A stretch of DNA of 64,000 nucleotides from Blastomyces gilchristii SLH14081 (GCF_000003855.2 NW_003101673.1:1655746-1719745), one strand, 5' to 3'; positions 45,958-59,400 are shown, counted from the stretch's first letter. The notes: generated by a model not told the origin, from the sequence alone. Made by a program: numbers and translations.

Positions 45958-46675
45958 TTGGCTCAAGGTGCATGTATGTACATGTACTTTTGGGGTGATG
46001 TGTGTACAATTGGAAGGTTGGTTGGGATAGAAACTTTTCTCTTCTTTGCCCAGGTCACTTTCTGCTCCTTGGTTTTTGATTGCGTTCTCTCTTGATTATG
46101 TCCTTTTTTGTCTCTTTTTCCATTTTTTTTCTAGATAGGTGTTTCTAAGTGTTTTCTCCGGATGACGAGACAGTGCGGAATGGGATATTGTGTCCACAAT
46201 CTCAAATTTAGATGATAGATAGATCTATGAGGGCTAGGATGGAAATTCTAGAATTAGAATACCCAGCAACAATGTACTGTATATGAATTTTGGGAAGATG
46301 TTGTCATCCCGTTGCGGGACTTCATCATTGCGTGGGGATGATGCAGGGACGATAAGCCATGTGCAAGGGGCATTCAAGCCTGTGGACAAAGAAACTCATT
46401 ACAACACCCCACAGCTAAAATACCAGCAAGGAAGAAGTAGTTAGTTCCATGGTAGACAAAACAAAGTGCATGAAATATAAATAACAATTCCACCCATTCT
46501 CTGAACAATGTTAACTGTCTTTACTCCTTCAAAGCATCATAAATATTGTCCCGGACATGGAGTACCTGCCGTCACCTCCAATTTAATTATTCATACAAGT
46601 TCATAAATGAACAAAGAATAATATTAATAAGAACGAGCTTGTTTCTTTCATCTGTGCTGTAACAAATCCCAAATC
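45958..46675. other. Intergenic region between converging genes
   Basis: The isomerase and CDC123 end toward each other across 718 bases. T-rich stretches near 46100-46130 and AT-rich stretches near 46560-46650 probably serve 3' ends. No gene was recognised. Confidence 0.55.
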
Positions 46676-48114
46676 TCAACCGTCACCCATAGTAGGCCCT
46701 ACAGCCGCGGCCTCCGCCTCGTCATCTTCCTGTATCTTTTTCGCAAGGATATCCTGCCACTGGCCGAGGAACTCGCCCATGCCACCAGGCCCGCTTCTCG
46801 ACGCATCCACAACTTCCTTGGGTAACTTATGCGCCGAATATCGTGGTGTCGAGAAGCCATATGCTTCTGGATCGTCGTGTTCCACGAGACGGAATTCGGG
46901 CACGAAGGGAAGTGTGGTGATATCGTCTAGGTCATCCTCATCCTCATCCTCATCCTCATTTTCTTCGTCATCCTTGTCATTACCATCCTCTTTCTCAAGC
47001 GCGCTTTGGCTATCTTCTTTTTGTGCACCTTCCTTTGTCCCGCCCTGGCGCAATTTTATTCGCACCACCTCACTCTCCCCTCCCTCCCTCTTCTCATTCG
47101 CCACATCCTCATCGCAACTTGGTCCTTTCATGTTTAAAATCTCCAACCACGAGAATAGTAGTGGATCCGTCCGGATCGCCCAGGGGTTGATATCCATTAG
47201 CCACACGCGATTATGCGGCGGGGGTACGTAGACATCAAACACAAAATCTGGATCGGGAAACGTGTCGCGCAGCCTGATGTCAAAGAAGGTCTGGATTTTG
47301 TCGCGAAGGTCGTCGCGAAGGCCGAAGAGGAAATTAAAGTGGTTTAGGTCGCGTTGGCAGAGGCAGAGGAGTTTTCTGTCACGGACGAAGCAGCGGAATT
47401 CGAGGGAGGGGTTTAGGGTTATGTATTTGCGTAGGACGAGGTGGTATGGGATGCGGCTTTTTTCTGTTGGGTTTTGCTCCTCCTCCTTTGCTTCTTTGTC
47501 CTCTTCTTCACTGTCTGATACACATCCGTCGAAAGCATGTTCCAGATCATGAGTCACAAAATCGCTGCTTTTCAGTAGCAGATATATGTCATTAGGATTT
47601 CTGCACTGCATATCGTTTGTCGCCGATATCCAGGTTGCATCTTTCGGGGCACTCCAGTTAAGTTTTGGGGCAACTTTCCCATCTAGTTCTTCTATCGTCG
47701 CTTTTATCTGAGCGTGTATCTCCTGCCATTGCGTAGAAGGATCCTCGTCCTCGTCATCCGACTCAGAGCCGTCTGATAGGGAATAGACGCCGCTATCGTC
47801 GTCCGCGCCGGGAGGGTCTCCATCTTGGGGAGGTAGAATTATTCCGTCCGCGCGGAGATAGGTAAGGAATGCATCATTCAAGGGGATGAGACGGGCTTTT
47901 GGGGTTATAGAGCGGTATCTATATCATCCAGGCGGGAGGTCAGTAATCCGGCCGACTACAAATAGTTGCCGGGAATGGCATATGGAGCAACAATAGTGAC
48001 GTACTTCGGATGCCAGTAATGATACGAGCAATGTAGAATATGCGATTTCTTGAGGGTGGGGAATGGCAGCCCGTTCGAGGCGCCTTGCTGAGGGGTAATA
48101 TCGTCGCCCGCCAT
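46676..48114 (-). CDS. CDC123: Translation initiation factor eIF2 assembly protein CDC123
   Basis: Exons 48005-48114 and 46676-47918 on the - strand, intron GTACGT..TAG, give 450 residues. The splice rebuilds the family's first block, [20 protein letters not shown], whereas the large exon alone lacks a proper ATG. Later blocks are [34 protein letters not shown], and [20 protein letters not shown], where the DINP acid and Asn match the ATP/magnesium site of this ATP-grasp protein. CDC123 binds the gamma subunit of eIF2 in the cytosol and is needed to assemble the trimer. Three acidic runs are inserted: residues about 68-82, one before [10 protein letters not shown], and one from [14 protein letters not shown], the last coded by a hexamer repeat. 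The first exon starts [10 protein letters not shown]. Confidence 0.93.
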
Positions 48115-48644
48115 GAGCTCCGGCTCTGCCGGGAGAATACTGTATATGCGAGATATACAGAAAGTTGAGATATAGGACAAATTTGCTGCCTCGAGGCAAA
48201 AGTATATTGTGCAAGTTAAATAGACTCAAGGATGTTATTGCGTTGATTCCAGTCCTTTTGAAGCCTGGTTTTTTTTTATTTCCCCGCCGCTTTCATTTCC
48301 CTAAAGATGACGCATATTTAGTAGAGTTTAGCCCTACCTAGACACAGCAGCTTGAGAAATTGGAAATAGTTATATTTAGGAATGAATCTTGTTGAAGATG
48401 CTGCGGTATCAATTTTTTAGTGCTCTTTGGAATATTTAATTTGCTATCTGGATCGAAATACTCTAAACGGAGTATTTATGTTAAATAACATGAGGAAATA
48501 GTTAGCAGCGGTGCACGGGCCAGCCGATGCTCAGGACAACATCGGGATGGGAGAGGACAGACTTGACAACAACGCCAACTCTCCCGCTCTCTCAGCTGCT
48601 GTATCTCCCACCTGGAGACAGCGACATAGCGCCTGGCTTAAAAC
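48115..48644. promoter_or_regulatory. Shared upstream region of CDC123 and COG1
   Basis: About 530 bases between divergent starts. It contains a T-rich run near 48270-48280, an ACGGAGTA motif at 48467-48474 and AT-rich sequence between 48370 and 48500. I could not place a TATA box with confidence. No gene was seen. Confidence 0.5.
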
Positions 48645-51155
48645 ATGGCCACAGATGTACCAGATGCCTACAGCCTTCAATCATGGCAGGAGGCGTTTCA
48701 ACACCCAATCCCCACCGTGCGGCGAGTCGAGGAGGAACTCCGCCGCGACATCGCCAGCAACAAGGACAAGTTGCGCTCTCTTGTCGGGTAATATTTAATG
48801 CCACACTAGTATGACCAAATGAACCATTTTGCTGATTAACCCCTTATTGCGCTTAGGATGAGATATCGAGAGCTTCTCGGCACCGCGCAGACAATTGTCG
48901 AAATGAACGACGAGATCCAGGAGGTCGAGACTAAGCTATCGAGCATTGGAAGGCGATGTAATCCCCGGTTGATCGAAAATAAATCGAATATTGCTGCTGT
49001 GGATGAAGGTTTGTATACCCTGCCATCTACCAACTCTGTGGAGATTCTCGGTATAGTTAACATGTCACATATAGGCGTTGATGAGAGAGCAATTGCCGCG
49101 CAGCTGGCCCTCCTGCATAGCTGCACATCCGCCGGCTATAGACTGTTCCGGAAACATGGTTCGAATCTCCTGATTGCAAAACTCCTTGTCATATCGCGGC
49201 TTCTTCACAAGACCCTTTCTCAGAGCAATCGCGCTCCCGTGTTCCTTGAAAATCTCCGAACCCAGTTGGCCTCCCTCCGCCGCAGCCTACTAAAGCGCAT
49301 CGGGCGCAAGCTGGCCACCCCGAACTATTCAATCCAAGAAATTATTGAGGCTATGTCAGCTTATTGCCTAGCGACCAGTTCCTCTTCTACGGATGTACTA
49401 CGCCAATTTCATCAGGTCCGGTTGGAGGCTATACAAGCGGTACTCTTGCGAGAAGATCCAAGCTTCGCAAATATTGAACAGAGCTTGAAACTCCTTATAC
49501 ATACTTTGAAACGCACATCAGAGCTGCTCTCGGGCAGTCTATCAGACGCCCTTGGAAAGCTAACCATTCACCCCATCCTTGATGACCCGGAGGTGCGAAA
49601 GCTGGATGGGCTGGCAATTGATATTTTTGAGCGATGGGTGGCCAACGACATTAGGAACTTTACGCCATGGGTGAAACATATTGATTTATCCAAATCAGAG
49701 GCGGGCCAAATAATAAAGGATTGGTCGAGGAAGGGATTCAGAGCGTTGACTGACGGAATGAGAAAGAATTTAGAGCGATCTCAAAATTTGAAGGAGATCT
49801 TACTTCTTCGCAGAAACCTGTTGGGTATTTGGTTACCAGTTCAAAGCTCCACACCATGCCATTCGCCTCTGGAGATACTTGAGGGCATCCGCGGCGCTGT
49901 GAACAATCAGCTTGTTTCTATTCTACGTGCGCAAGCCAAGGGTCTGACTTTGCTTGGGCTTGAGATCTCATCTACAATTACCGGGTGGGGCGAGATCGAA
50001 GACGGGGCTTCCTCTCTATCACTCTGGGATGCGAATGTTGTGTTCCTCGATTCTTCAGGCGGTGCCACCACCTTCAAAAGGGAGATTATCAACAGGACCC
50101 TGGGAAGAGATAGTAAGGTACTACAGATATCGGGGTCATATACTACGTGGCTGTCTGGTGTTGAAGAATGCAAAGATATGATCGACGACCTTAAAAAAAT
50201 TAGGTGGGAGGATATCGTCGAAGACGACGAAGATGAAGACGTCCTGCAAAACACAGTCGGGATTTTGAATCAAGATGACCCCGACCTTCTCCAGAAAGAA
50301 TACGAAACTACGTTGACCAAAGGTTTCTCGGCGCTACAGACATGTCTCCACAGCGCCTTGGCCAATATGAGTGGATCTCATCGTGGGAAGCAGGCAGCTT
50401 TCATGCTACGAGTCATTCGAGAAATTCGAGGGCAGATCCCTAGAGGCATTTCGGCTGAGGATCATCTATTTGCTGATGGCCTTGTTCCAAAATTACACGA
50501 CATCCTAGCCGTTGAGATCAGTTCTCAAATTTTACCATCAATTATCACCCGAGCTCTTGGGAAACGTCACGGAGCAGGTTGTGCTGGTCGCACGCTCTGG
50601 GAAGGCAACCCACCGCTCCCTATTCAACCATCCCCAGCCGCTTTCAAATTGTTGCAGAAACTGGTCACGACGATGGAGGAACAAGGCCCCGACCTTTGGA
50701 ATCCTTCAGCTGTGGGCGTACTGAAAAATAAACTGCATAAAATGATATCGTCAAGTATTTCTGCAGACCTCGAAAAGAGCACCGATAGTGCTGCTTCGGA
50801 TGCTCAAAGCCCTATACACAATGAGCACCAGCCTGATAATAAAACTCCAAACGGCGACAGTGCTCCTGAAGTTACTGTAGCAGAATTGCCGCGGGAGCCA
50901 ACAACCCCGGCAGATGTTTCTTCGGAAGTCTTGCGGGACCGCAAAATTCAGCTTGTTTTCGACGTGTTTTATCTGGAAGAGGCGCTTTCTATACGGAATT
51001 TCCATCACCCCAAAGCGGAGGATGACCTCGGATCTATTGTCGAGCTGGTCAGAAAGGACATTGACCTAGATGGCGACACGGAGTTGCGTACCCTCGAGAG
51101 CAGGGCTCAGAAGTATTGGAAGCAAACTCAACTACTATTTGGGCTGTTGGGTTGA
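48645..51155 (+). CDS. COG1: Conserved oligomeric Golgi complex subunit 1
   Basis: Exons 48645-48787 and 48857-51155, intron GTAATA..TAG, give 813 residues. The first exon reads MATDVPDAYSLQSWQEAFQH and then VRRVEEELRRDIASNKDKLR. The splice continues LRSLVGMRYRELLGTAQTI, which is the Vps51/COG1 N-terminal domain (about residues 5-95) with its coiled helix EMNDEIQEVETKL. The rest is helical, as in other COG subunits. A Ser/Glu-rich, probably unstructured loop lies around residues 680-740, before a final conserved helix. COG is the tether for retrograde vesicles within the Golgi, and subunit 1 links its two lobes. Without the first exon the Vps51 domain would be cut, so the start at 48645 is preferred. 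Confidence 0.9.
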
Positions 51156-51493
51156 TTTTTTTTCTTTCAGTTCACAAAGTAAATGGAATCCTGTTCATAA
51201 TATATATCTACCTATATAAAGAGAGGAGTCATCTGTACATAATAGTCAATGTGGATTCGTCGTTTTCACTCTCATGCTATTTTCTCTTGTAATTTATCCG
51301 TTGTAGGTCGGTGTAACGGGAAAACAGGATCACATGACTCGGCCTCGGGGTTAGGTAAGTACCTAGGTAGCTGCAGCATGTCTCCGCCCAACATCCTAAC
51401 GTTGTATCATTTTCTTTACAGCCTGGACTTGTATACTTCCCGCTTTTCCCTAAAGAGCTATTTTCTCTTGTCGCATTACGTCAAGGAGCTGGC
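51156..51493. other. Intergenic region between COG1 and the DUF1640 gene
   Basis: These 338 bases hold the 3' end of one gene and the promoter of the next on the same strand. A TATATAAAG sequence lies near 51214 and a GTAAGT..TTACAG stretch at about 51355-51421. The latter could be an intron in the 5' UTR of the downstream gene. No coding region was seen. Confidence 0.5.
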
Positions 51494-52957
51494 ATGGCAG
51501 CTCCCAGACTCCCATTCCTGTACCCGAACCTTTTGCGCTCAGTCAGGGCATGTGAGCCAACGACCTATCGGTCGATAAGATTCCCCCCACCACCACAGCA
51601 AGCATCACACCAGAAGAGCAGCAGCCTATTCTCAGCATTTCATACCAGTCAACTCTGTGATGCAGAGCCATTCCACCAGCGCTATGGGCCGGCTGCAGAG
51701 CCTCGAATTCCCCCTCCTCCGAAGCCAAAAGATGTGGTCTCCCCAGAGGCCCAGCAGAACACACCCAAGAAGGAACAAACCCAAGCGGACAGGCAGAGAA
51801 AGATGTCTAAACCTTCTGAGCCACAGGATGTGAAGGATACGGGGAAAGAGGCTAAATCAGATGCCGGATCCAAGAAATCCTCACCCTCCTCGTCCGCCGT
51901 CTCCGCATCGTCCACAAACATTTCGGCGGAGTTACCGTCTCAAGGTAGCAGGGACTCGGCGCAAAAAGCGGGGATTGAGGCTGCTGCTTCCCCCGATTCT
52001 ACGGCAGAAGAACGAAAGGTAGATTTATTGAAAGGGCCCCAAGACTTTGTATTTCAAATGCCCGGACCCATATCTTCCTCGTCACCCGAGGTCGAGGCTC
52101 CTTCTCAATCCCTGCCCCCGGAGAATTCCCAACAGCAGAAACCCCCGCATCTGAGCCCGCGGCCATACGTACACCACTTCGATACGTACACTCTCGTGAA
52201 AGATCTAGGTCGGTCTGGGTTTACAGAGGAACAGTCCGTGTCCATCATGAAGGCTATCCGAGGCCTACTGGCCGATAACCTCGAGCTGGCACGGAAAGGC
52301 CTTATATCCAAATCCGACGTGGAAAACGAGACGTATCTTTTTCAGGCGGCATGTTCGGAGCTTCGAAACTCCGTCCAGGCCTCACGGAATACAGCCATAC
52401 AAGCCCAGCGCTCAGAGCGAGCCCAGCTGCAGCACGAGTTGGATATCCTAACGCAGCGCATGACACAGGAACTGGCAGGGTTGAAAGATGACTTGAAAGA
52501 GATGTTCAATGATCAGAAAATTTCGACGAGGGAACTACAGCGTTCGCTGGATACGGCAATCCAGGAGTTGAATTATCAGATCACCGTGTCGCTGAATAGT
52601 GACGGGAAGAGCGAGGTTGAGGGGCTACGGTGGATTTTGACCAGGAGAGCCGCACTGGCTATTGCCACGAGTGCCAGTCAGATCTCCTTTTCCTTATCCT
52701 ATGCGTTTCTTTGAGTTACCTCTGCTTTTATCCTTTTTTGCAATAACCCCTCTTTTTTAACTACCTATCTGACCAGCTTCATAAAATTAGGCATGATTAT
52801 CCTCGCTCTCAGATATTCCTCATATAAGCACCGCGAGAAGGAAAATGCAGCTAAAGGTGCTGCCGCTGAGGTGAAACTCAACGACCAACCTTCCGCTGAC
52901 CCTTCGTTACCGCCCATCTCTAGTCCAGAATCAATGGCCACAGAGCCGATTGGGTGA
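51494..52957 (+). CDS. Mitochondrial coiled-coil protein, DUF1640 family (FMP32/MCUR1-like)
   Basis: Exons 51494-52670 and 52791-52957 give 447 residues. The N-terminus, MAAPRLPFLYPNLLRSVRAC, has the basic and hydrophobic make-up of a mitochondrial presequence. Residues about 60-215 are rich in Pro, Ser and Lys and look unstructured. The DUF1640 domain begins at HHFDTYTLVKDLGRSGFTEE and continues through a long coiled coil with the conserved LDTAIQELNYQI. Splicing joins RRAALAIAT to SMIILALRYSSY, the C-terminal membrane helix. The donor is GTGCCA at 52671 or GTCAGA at 52677; both keep frame. Relatives sit in the inner membrane; animal MCUR1/CCDC90 proteins are tied to calcium uniport or cytochrome oxidase assembly, and yeast FMP32 to oxidase and proline use. 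The exact role here is inferred. Confidence 0.85.
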
Positions 52958-53450
52958 GGACAAGACGGGACAGAAAGCATATATTTCACATATTCCAACC
53001 GACCTTCCTTGACGCATAATCCTAACAGCAGACGTTCATTCTTTGCCCCCCGAGTTTTTCCCTTCAGCTTTTTCTGTTTGTGGTCGATAAAGAACCAGCT
53101 AGAAACATCGGGCTTCTTTCAACACTCCGCTTGCGTTTCCATTTTGAATAATTACCTTATACCCCAACCAATTATATAGACGACCTCGACCTATAGATAA
53201 TTAATTTGTCGAACAGTGGGTGAATATTTCCTAATACTTTAATTGAAACATAAGTGATGCCATATGACATATAGCTCCTGTTTCTCAATGACCAATATCT
53301 ATGTCAAGAATTTACGCATACCCATGGCAAGGTAAAAACTTATGAATTATAGTATGTATAAAATATATATGTGTGTTACAAAGCCAACCGGACGGCCGGA
53401 TCATTATATCCAAAGTAACCCTATCTGGACGGAGTAAATAAAACCAAATT
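52958..53450. other. Intergenic region between converging genes
   Basis: 493 bases between the DUF1640 gene and the end of the LAA1-type gene. An ACGGAGTA motif is at 53429-53436, about 20 bases from the LAA1 stop codon. AT-rich runs near 53155-53380 may hold polyadenylation signals. No gene was seen. Confidence 0.5.
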
Positions 53451-56400
53451 CTAAAAGTCCATCCGCAACGCAATACTCGGTACATTCCTCTCCCCATCAT
53501 CCGCCCCGTCGGAAACGTTCCTCCCCTCCTTCCCCCCACCACCCCCACCACCCCCAATCCCCCCATTTCTCAGAATCTCCTCCGTAAAAGCTCGCTGCTC
53601 AGCACCCATCCCCGCCACTAGACCTCTAAACGACACCGCGTCGATCTTCGCTAGCTCAAGAAGAGCAGCGGCTATCTCCTTATAAATTCCCTGGCCTTCA
53701 TTCCTCGCGCGCATCAGGAGTGCGGGAATAACCAGAGCCATCGCTATGGGGACACTCGCTGGTGCAATCGTGCCCGAGCCGATACACGAGACGAGAGCCA
53801 GTGTGATGGTCCCCTTGACATTTTCAGGGTCTACGGGCGTCTCAAGTTCGCTGGCGGGCAGGCTTGTTATGAAGGCAATGAGTCGTGGGAGGAGGAAACG
53901 AGCAATTGCGTCGTCGGTCGGGGAGCGGGTGGTTTGGGTCGATGGGCTAAGAAGGATGGAGCGGAGGCAGCCCGCTGCGACAGTCGCGAGGCCCAGGTCC
54001 TGTAAGCAGTCGAGGAACTCGGAGAGTACGCGAGGGATTAAGGGATCTTGCGGTGGTATTACGTGGGTGCTTGTTGTCAGCAGGACGGTTAGGGATAAGA
54101 GAGTATTTTTGGCGCAAGTGAGTGAGGTTTCCGATTCGCGGCGTTGGGCAATCGTGAGAATCTGGAGAAGACGGGAGATGCAACCTCGGATTTGACGGGA
54201 GATGATTTCTGGGTCTTCGGGGGGAGGATGTGGGGTTTCAGAATCAGTGGGTACAGCCGAAGTTGTGATTGACGTCGGTGGGCGGGTGATGCCCTGGATG
54301 AAGCGGCGAAAGATGGGGAGAGCTCGAGGGACGACTTCGGCTTGGCAGATGCCCATGGCCAAAATTGTTGTGAAAATATGCAAGATGCAGGCGCGGAGAT
54401 CCCCGCGGATAATGGAGGGAAAAACAGAGGTGACGTCGACAAGTGAGGAGAGGGATAGTGTTATGAGGGAGGCCGCCTCATCAGATATATTGAAGCGGGT
54501 GTGCGTCGGAGACTCGCTGAGATTAGGCAGGAGTCCTGCAAGGACAAGAATGATGTTTCGTGTGAGTTCGAATAGCTGCTCAATATCGTCTGACAGATTG
54601 TCAGATCGAGGCTGGTTATTCGGTGCAGAGTGGTGGTGCAGAGCCAGATCTCGTGCCATTTGGACAATGACCGTTTGTACGCTGGAGCCTTCAGTCATCA
54701 CTAATCTGTCCAACGTATCCATAGTTTCGGAAAATACGGCCTGTTGGTACACGGCATTCCCAGCAACGGATGGGTGGAGGATCTTTCGCAAGGCTCGCAG
54801 AATTTCCAATGACTGATTTGATTGTTCATGGCTTTGCGCGACGAGAGCCTCGAAGGCAAGGCCAAAGAGAACAAAAAAGAACGCGACTGGTTCATCGCGA
54901 TAGTTTATATGCGTTCCCTTCTCCCCCTTTACACCATTTACTTCAGGTTTATCAGCACTAACTACTTCCTTTGACGGTTCAAGTTTCCCATCAAGGGCAT
55001 CGAAGACGAACTCGCTATCCTTCTCAACCAGGCTTGCGATGGCATCAACGAAACTCAGCCAGGAATCTTGATAGAACTAGTTTGAGCATATGTGTTAGTG
55101 GTGTGGTAGAAGACATGATCAAGTCAGAATGCATACTTTCAATAATGTTTCCCGGTTCAATGCTGCATACACCTCGTCCAAATTGTCAGATACGGTGGGC
55201 CCAAGCGTGCTGGATATTTCCGGTTCAAATCGGAGGCGCGCAAATTCCTGGAGGGAAGAGAGCCACAGGGGAGTGAGGGTAGCGGTATACGGCTGCACAA
55301 TTTCAGCCAACCAATTTTGGTCGTTGCTAGCTATCTGCAACCTAGCCCAAGCTGAGAATAGTGCAAGCTTCACCATCACACGCGCATTAGAATTAAGCCC
55401 TTTGAGATCACCAATCTCTGTGGTGTCAGGTTTATCTAATGAATGGATTAGCGAAGTTATCAGCTAGCAAGGGAAGTAAGAACACATACTCGCGAAGTTC
55501 TCCAGGCCAACAACCAGTAGTTTAAAAATACGACCCATACGATCCACATTTGTCACGATTCCGGTACCAACGAAAGTTGCGCAAACATTAATCGCCTCCG
55601 AGGCCAGCTCAGATGAAGAGTCAGCTGCAAATGCAGGAGTTAGTGCGGAACTAATTTGAGCTTGATATTGTTCCAAGAGTAACGCTTCCGCAAAATCGGG
55701 ATCCGGGGTTTTGCCAAACATCTAGAGAAAATTTCGCTTTTTAGTAAACTGGGGAGGGGATGGAAATCCAATGGGCACTAACCTTCAATATTTGATCAAT
55801 TATTTTCAAACCCCAGATTCGGAGCTCAATGACGTTGGCAGTGGATGCGGAAAATGCCATTCGAATAATATCTCCAACCCTTTCTTGCAACGCCATTTCT
55901 GCGGGAATAATTTGATCGGGCAATATGTTTTTGCTAACCATGGACAGAAGCTCACTTAGACAGCCCATCACGAAATTTCTGGTTTGCCACCTGAGCAGTT
56001 CCTGACCAGAGGAGGACTCGTTGGCCGTTTCGCCGGGCTCTCCCCCAACGGCTGCGGCAAATCCTGCCACCTCGTCGTCTGCGATGTCATGAATAGCAGT
56101 GGTGTTGACTGTGGTAGGTGGAGGATTATCATCCTGTTTCGATCGCGTCTTCGTGAGGACCTTTTGGAACCGTTGTATCCAATCATCAGTATCCGTGAGC
56201 CCAGTTTGCTGCAGCCAGTTGCAGACAATGTTTTTCAATGCTTCGTTATCCGTCGCGCTCTCAAAGGCTAGCCAGAACTCATCCTCAAGGCTCGGTGAGG
56301 CTGTGCGAATGACCAAATCGGCGTCTCTTTTCATCAGATTGTTGAAGCCTCGAATAGCGGCATCCTGAATTGTCGTGCTTTTCAATGCAAGTTCCTGCTG

Positions 56401-59400
56401 AAGCCATCGGACATAGGCGGAGAAATCCATGTGATTTGGAGCATATAAAGACAGATGATCTAAGCATTTTGAGCTCTCTGCCACCAGCGCTGTGGATTTC
56501 TCAAGCTGAAATTCCTTCACGAGCGTGAAAATCAGTTCCCGAGTTTTTGAGATATCCCGTAAATCCGGACCAAGAACGTTGATAAGCGAATCAACGCAGC
56601 GACTAATGGACACGGTAGTCGGAAATGCCACTTCTAGATTGGAGGTTGACACAGATGAAGCTTCTTCATTATGGGTATCGGCAATATATAGCCTGGCAAG
56701 CATGCCGAGGGAGCTTGACACATAGGCCGAAAAGGTCAATCCAGCAGATTCTGCCACTCGACCCAAGCCTTCTAGTGCCCAGAAGTGAACGACGGGGTGA
56801 GGATCACTGCAGAGGGACATGAGGACGCCAACAATGGTTTTCAAGTGGAAACTAGCCGCCATGCCGCCGACTTGAGAATGGATACAACCTAGAGCTGTCG
56901 CGCATCCAGCACGCGTGCTGGGATCTCGGTTCTCAACAATGGAATCAACGAGGAAGTTGATTTGGCTGCTAGTGAAGGCATTCCCGGAACTATTGCACAG
57001 CCGCCCTAGTGCTTCGGAGCCTATACAACGCACGATGGGATCGGGGTGGGTGGTAAAAGTCTACTGGTCCTTAGCATATATAGGTGATTGTGTAGAGGGT
57101 AGGTTTTTACCAGAATGAGCTCCTGCATAACTTTCTCAGTTGCAGGATACCTCAAGTTCCCCGGCGCCGATGGGGTCTCCTTAACGGCAACTTTAACAGC
57201 AAGGAGCAGAGCTACAGCAATATTGACAGTCATGGCTGCCTTTCGCCCAGGGTTGCGGTTTAGACTTTGGGCGGAGAGTAAGGCTGCTATTTGCTCCACA
57301 CTACTTTCCTGAACCTTTGGCGATTGTAATGGTAACGCCTTCGCAAATAAGTCTATTGCTGCATTCACAACTTCGGTATCGGGAGGGTCCGAGTATGATC
57401 CGCTATTTCGCTCAGTCACCGAATAGAGAAGTACAGAGTCATGCTCCCTAGCTTGGCAGATCGGGGATAACAACTACAGAAAGTAGTTAGATTTGCATGC
57501 ATTAAGGTGGGTAGTTTGGAGCTTACAATATTGTCAATTCCCTGCTCAGGTGATTCCATCGCTTTCGTGCCGGCGGAGTTATCTTCTTTATGACATCCTG
57601 AGATGGTCTCGACGGCAAATTCATGTGCTAAACCTGTTACACCAAATCCAAAATTGTCGTCAAGGTCCCAAATATTATCAAAGTGAGTAGTGGAACTAGC
57701 AATGGATGTATCAAAAGGGTTTGCGGAAATAACCTCAGGATCAGCAAATGACGAGATCGCTAGGCCTAGGATATTCGACAACGATAGAACATCTGAATTT
57801 GCGTGGTCTATGTTGACTAGTTTTGAAAAACACTGCAATACACGTCGACGAATCATCGTGGCGAAATCCTTTAACTGTAGTGAAGGCGATAGGCGCTGAG
57901 AGATATCTTCCGCAGACTTGAGTCTTGGCAGGTTATCCAAAAACATCACTGTATTCTGAAGCATTGCAGCAATACGTCTTGATCCATCTGCCGTTACAAG
58001 GTTGCTGTTGAACTCCAAAAACACGTAGATTGAACCAAGGGCGCATTCTCGGACGTGGGCCAAAAAGCTCATCTCTAGGGGACCGCGTTGAGCCAGGTTA
58101 TCTTTGGGCAAAGGCTTTGGGAGGGCATTTTTCCACAATAGGAGTAGCTGGGGTAGGTGAATTTTGGTGAAGCTAGGTCCAAGCGGCATCAGACCGCCAA
58201 TTAAAATCCATGCAACCTGGATTTGCGTGCTTGCAATCCTCAACTCCGAGCTGCTACTTGTTTTCAGGAGATCTGTAGCTTGTGATAGGACCCGTGCGTA
58301 CACATCGACGGAGCCATAGAGTGGCTGCAATCGAGAGGTACTCAACATAGCCGCCAGGCCATGGGCGTATCCAAGGCATCGCCTATTGGAATGTCGTGGA
58401 GTAGATAGCTGACCAATCTCCCTGTTAAGGCTATTCATGCAGACCGTCACGCAAGAGAGGAGTTGCTGAGGGCAAGCAAGAACAAAGTTGCGCAAGCACT
58501 GGGCGGTATGAATTTGGACAGTATAGCTAGGATGCTGGAGTACCTGGAGGAGTGAATCACGACAGCTGTCCCCGATAACCGCCAGAGCAGAGCCTAAGGA
58601 AGATATAATAGCAGATAATGTGCTCAAGGCACTCGTTAAAGTGTATTTGCTTGGCTCAGGTCGCTCCTGGACCACTTTCGGGTAATCCTTAAGCAGGCCA
58701 TTTGTTAGCCATTTGGCGGCGTTAAGTTTACTATTCTCACGGAGGATTTCACGACAAACAGTATCCTCTAATAAGCTCTTGATAAATTTCCTGGTCATCA
58801 GGAGTCGGTATCGGTTGTAAGTGATGGTTGGATGATTTAATACCGTAACTAGAAAGTGACCAGCAATTTCCGCATAGCGTTCTTCGACAAAGTTGTTGCC
58901 AAGGCCCCTTAGGATTTGCTTATAACACGTAGCAATACCTGCTCTTGCTCGGTTACTAGTTGAGGTTCGGCAGTATTGAAAAGAAAGTTGTTTCAAGAGC
59001 TCGGGGAGTTGGAATGAAATATGAAGGTCCACTCTTCGACCTGCAGAAGGCTGCGGCGACTGAGGTCGCTCGGTTGCGTCATCACCATCAGGGGCAGTTG
59101 GCTGTTTTTTCGATTGCTTTTTGGGTTTTCGAACAGTTGGCACGTCCTGGACCTGGTCTCCGGCTACGAGAGCTTTGATCAACATGGCAGCAAGGCAGGA
59201 AGCGGCCGCATGCCTTACAGATGGACTAGGGCTGTCAATCACTTTCCAAATTGTAGCTTTGAGATTCTCGAAGTCGGCTAACGTCCCAAAATAGGATGTG
59301 CTCTTAATCAACTGCTCAAGGCAATAACATGCACTCGCTTGGACGGCGACGGCCTTGTCGTTGGTGGCCGTGTTTCGAGCATGCTTCCAGATATCCTTCG

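Noticed and set aside
45250..45966. A 238-codon open frame on the - strand
   Set aside because: It lies fully opposite the enoyl-CoA isomerase exon, has no family resemblance and no plausible introns; it is a mirror of the coding strand's codon bias.
46779..47552. Two + strand frames with Ser-rich and Arg-rich sequence
   Set aside because: They are antisense to CDC123; the Ser run is the reverse of its acidic repeat.
54202..54816. A 204-codon open frame on the + strand
   Set aside because: It is antisense to the last exon of the LAA1-type gene, which shows clear family similarity and consistent splicing.
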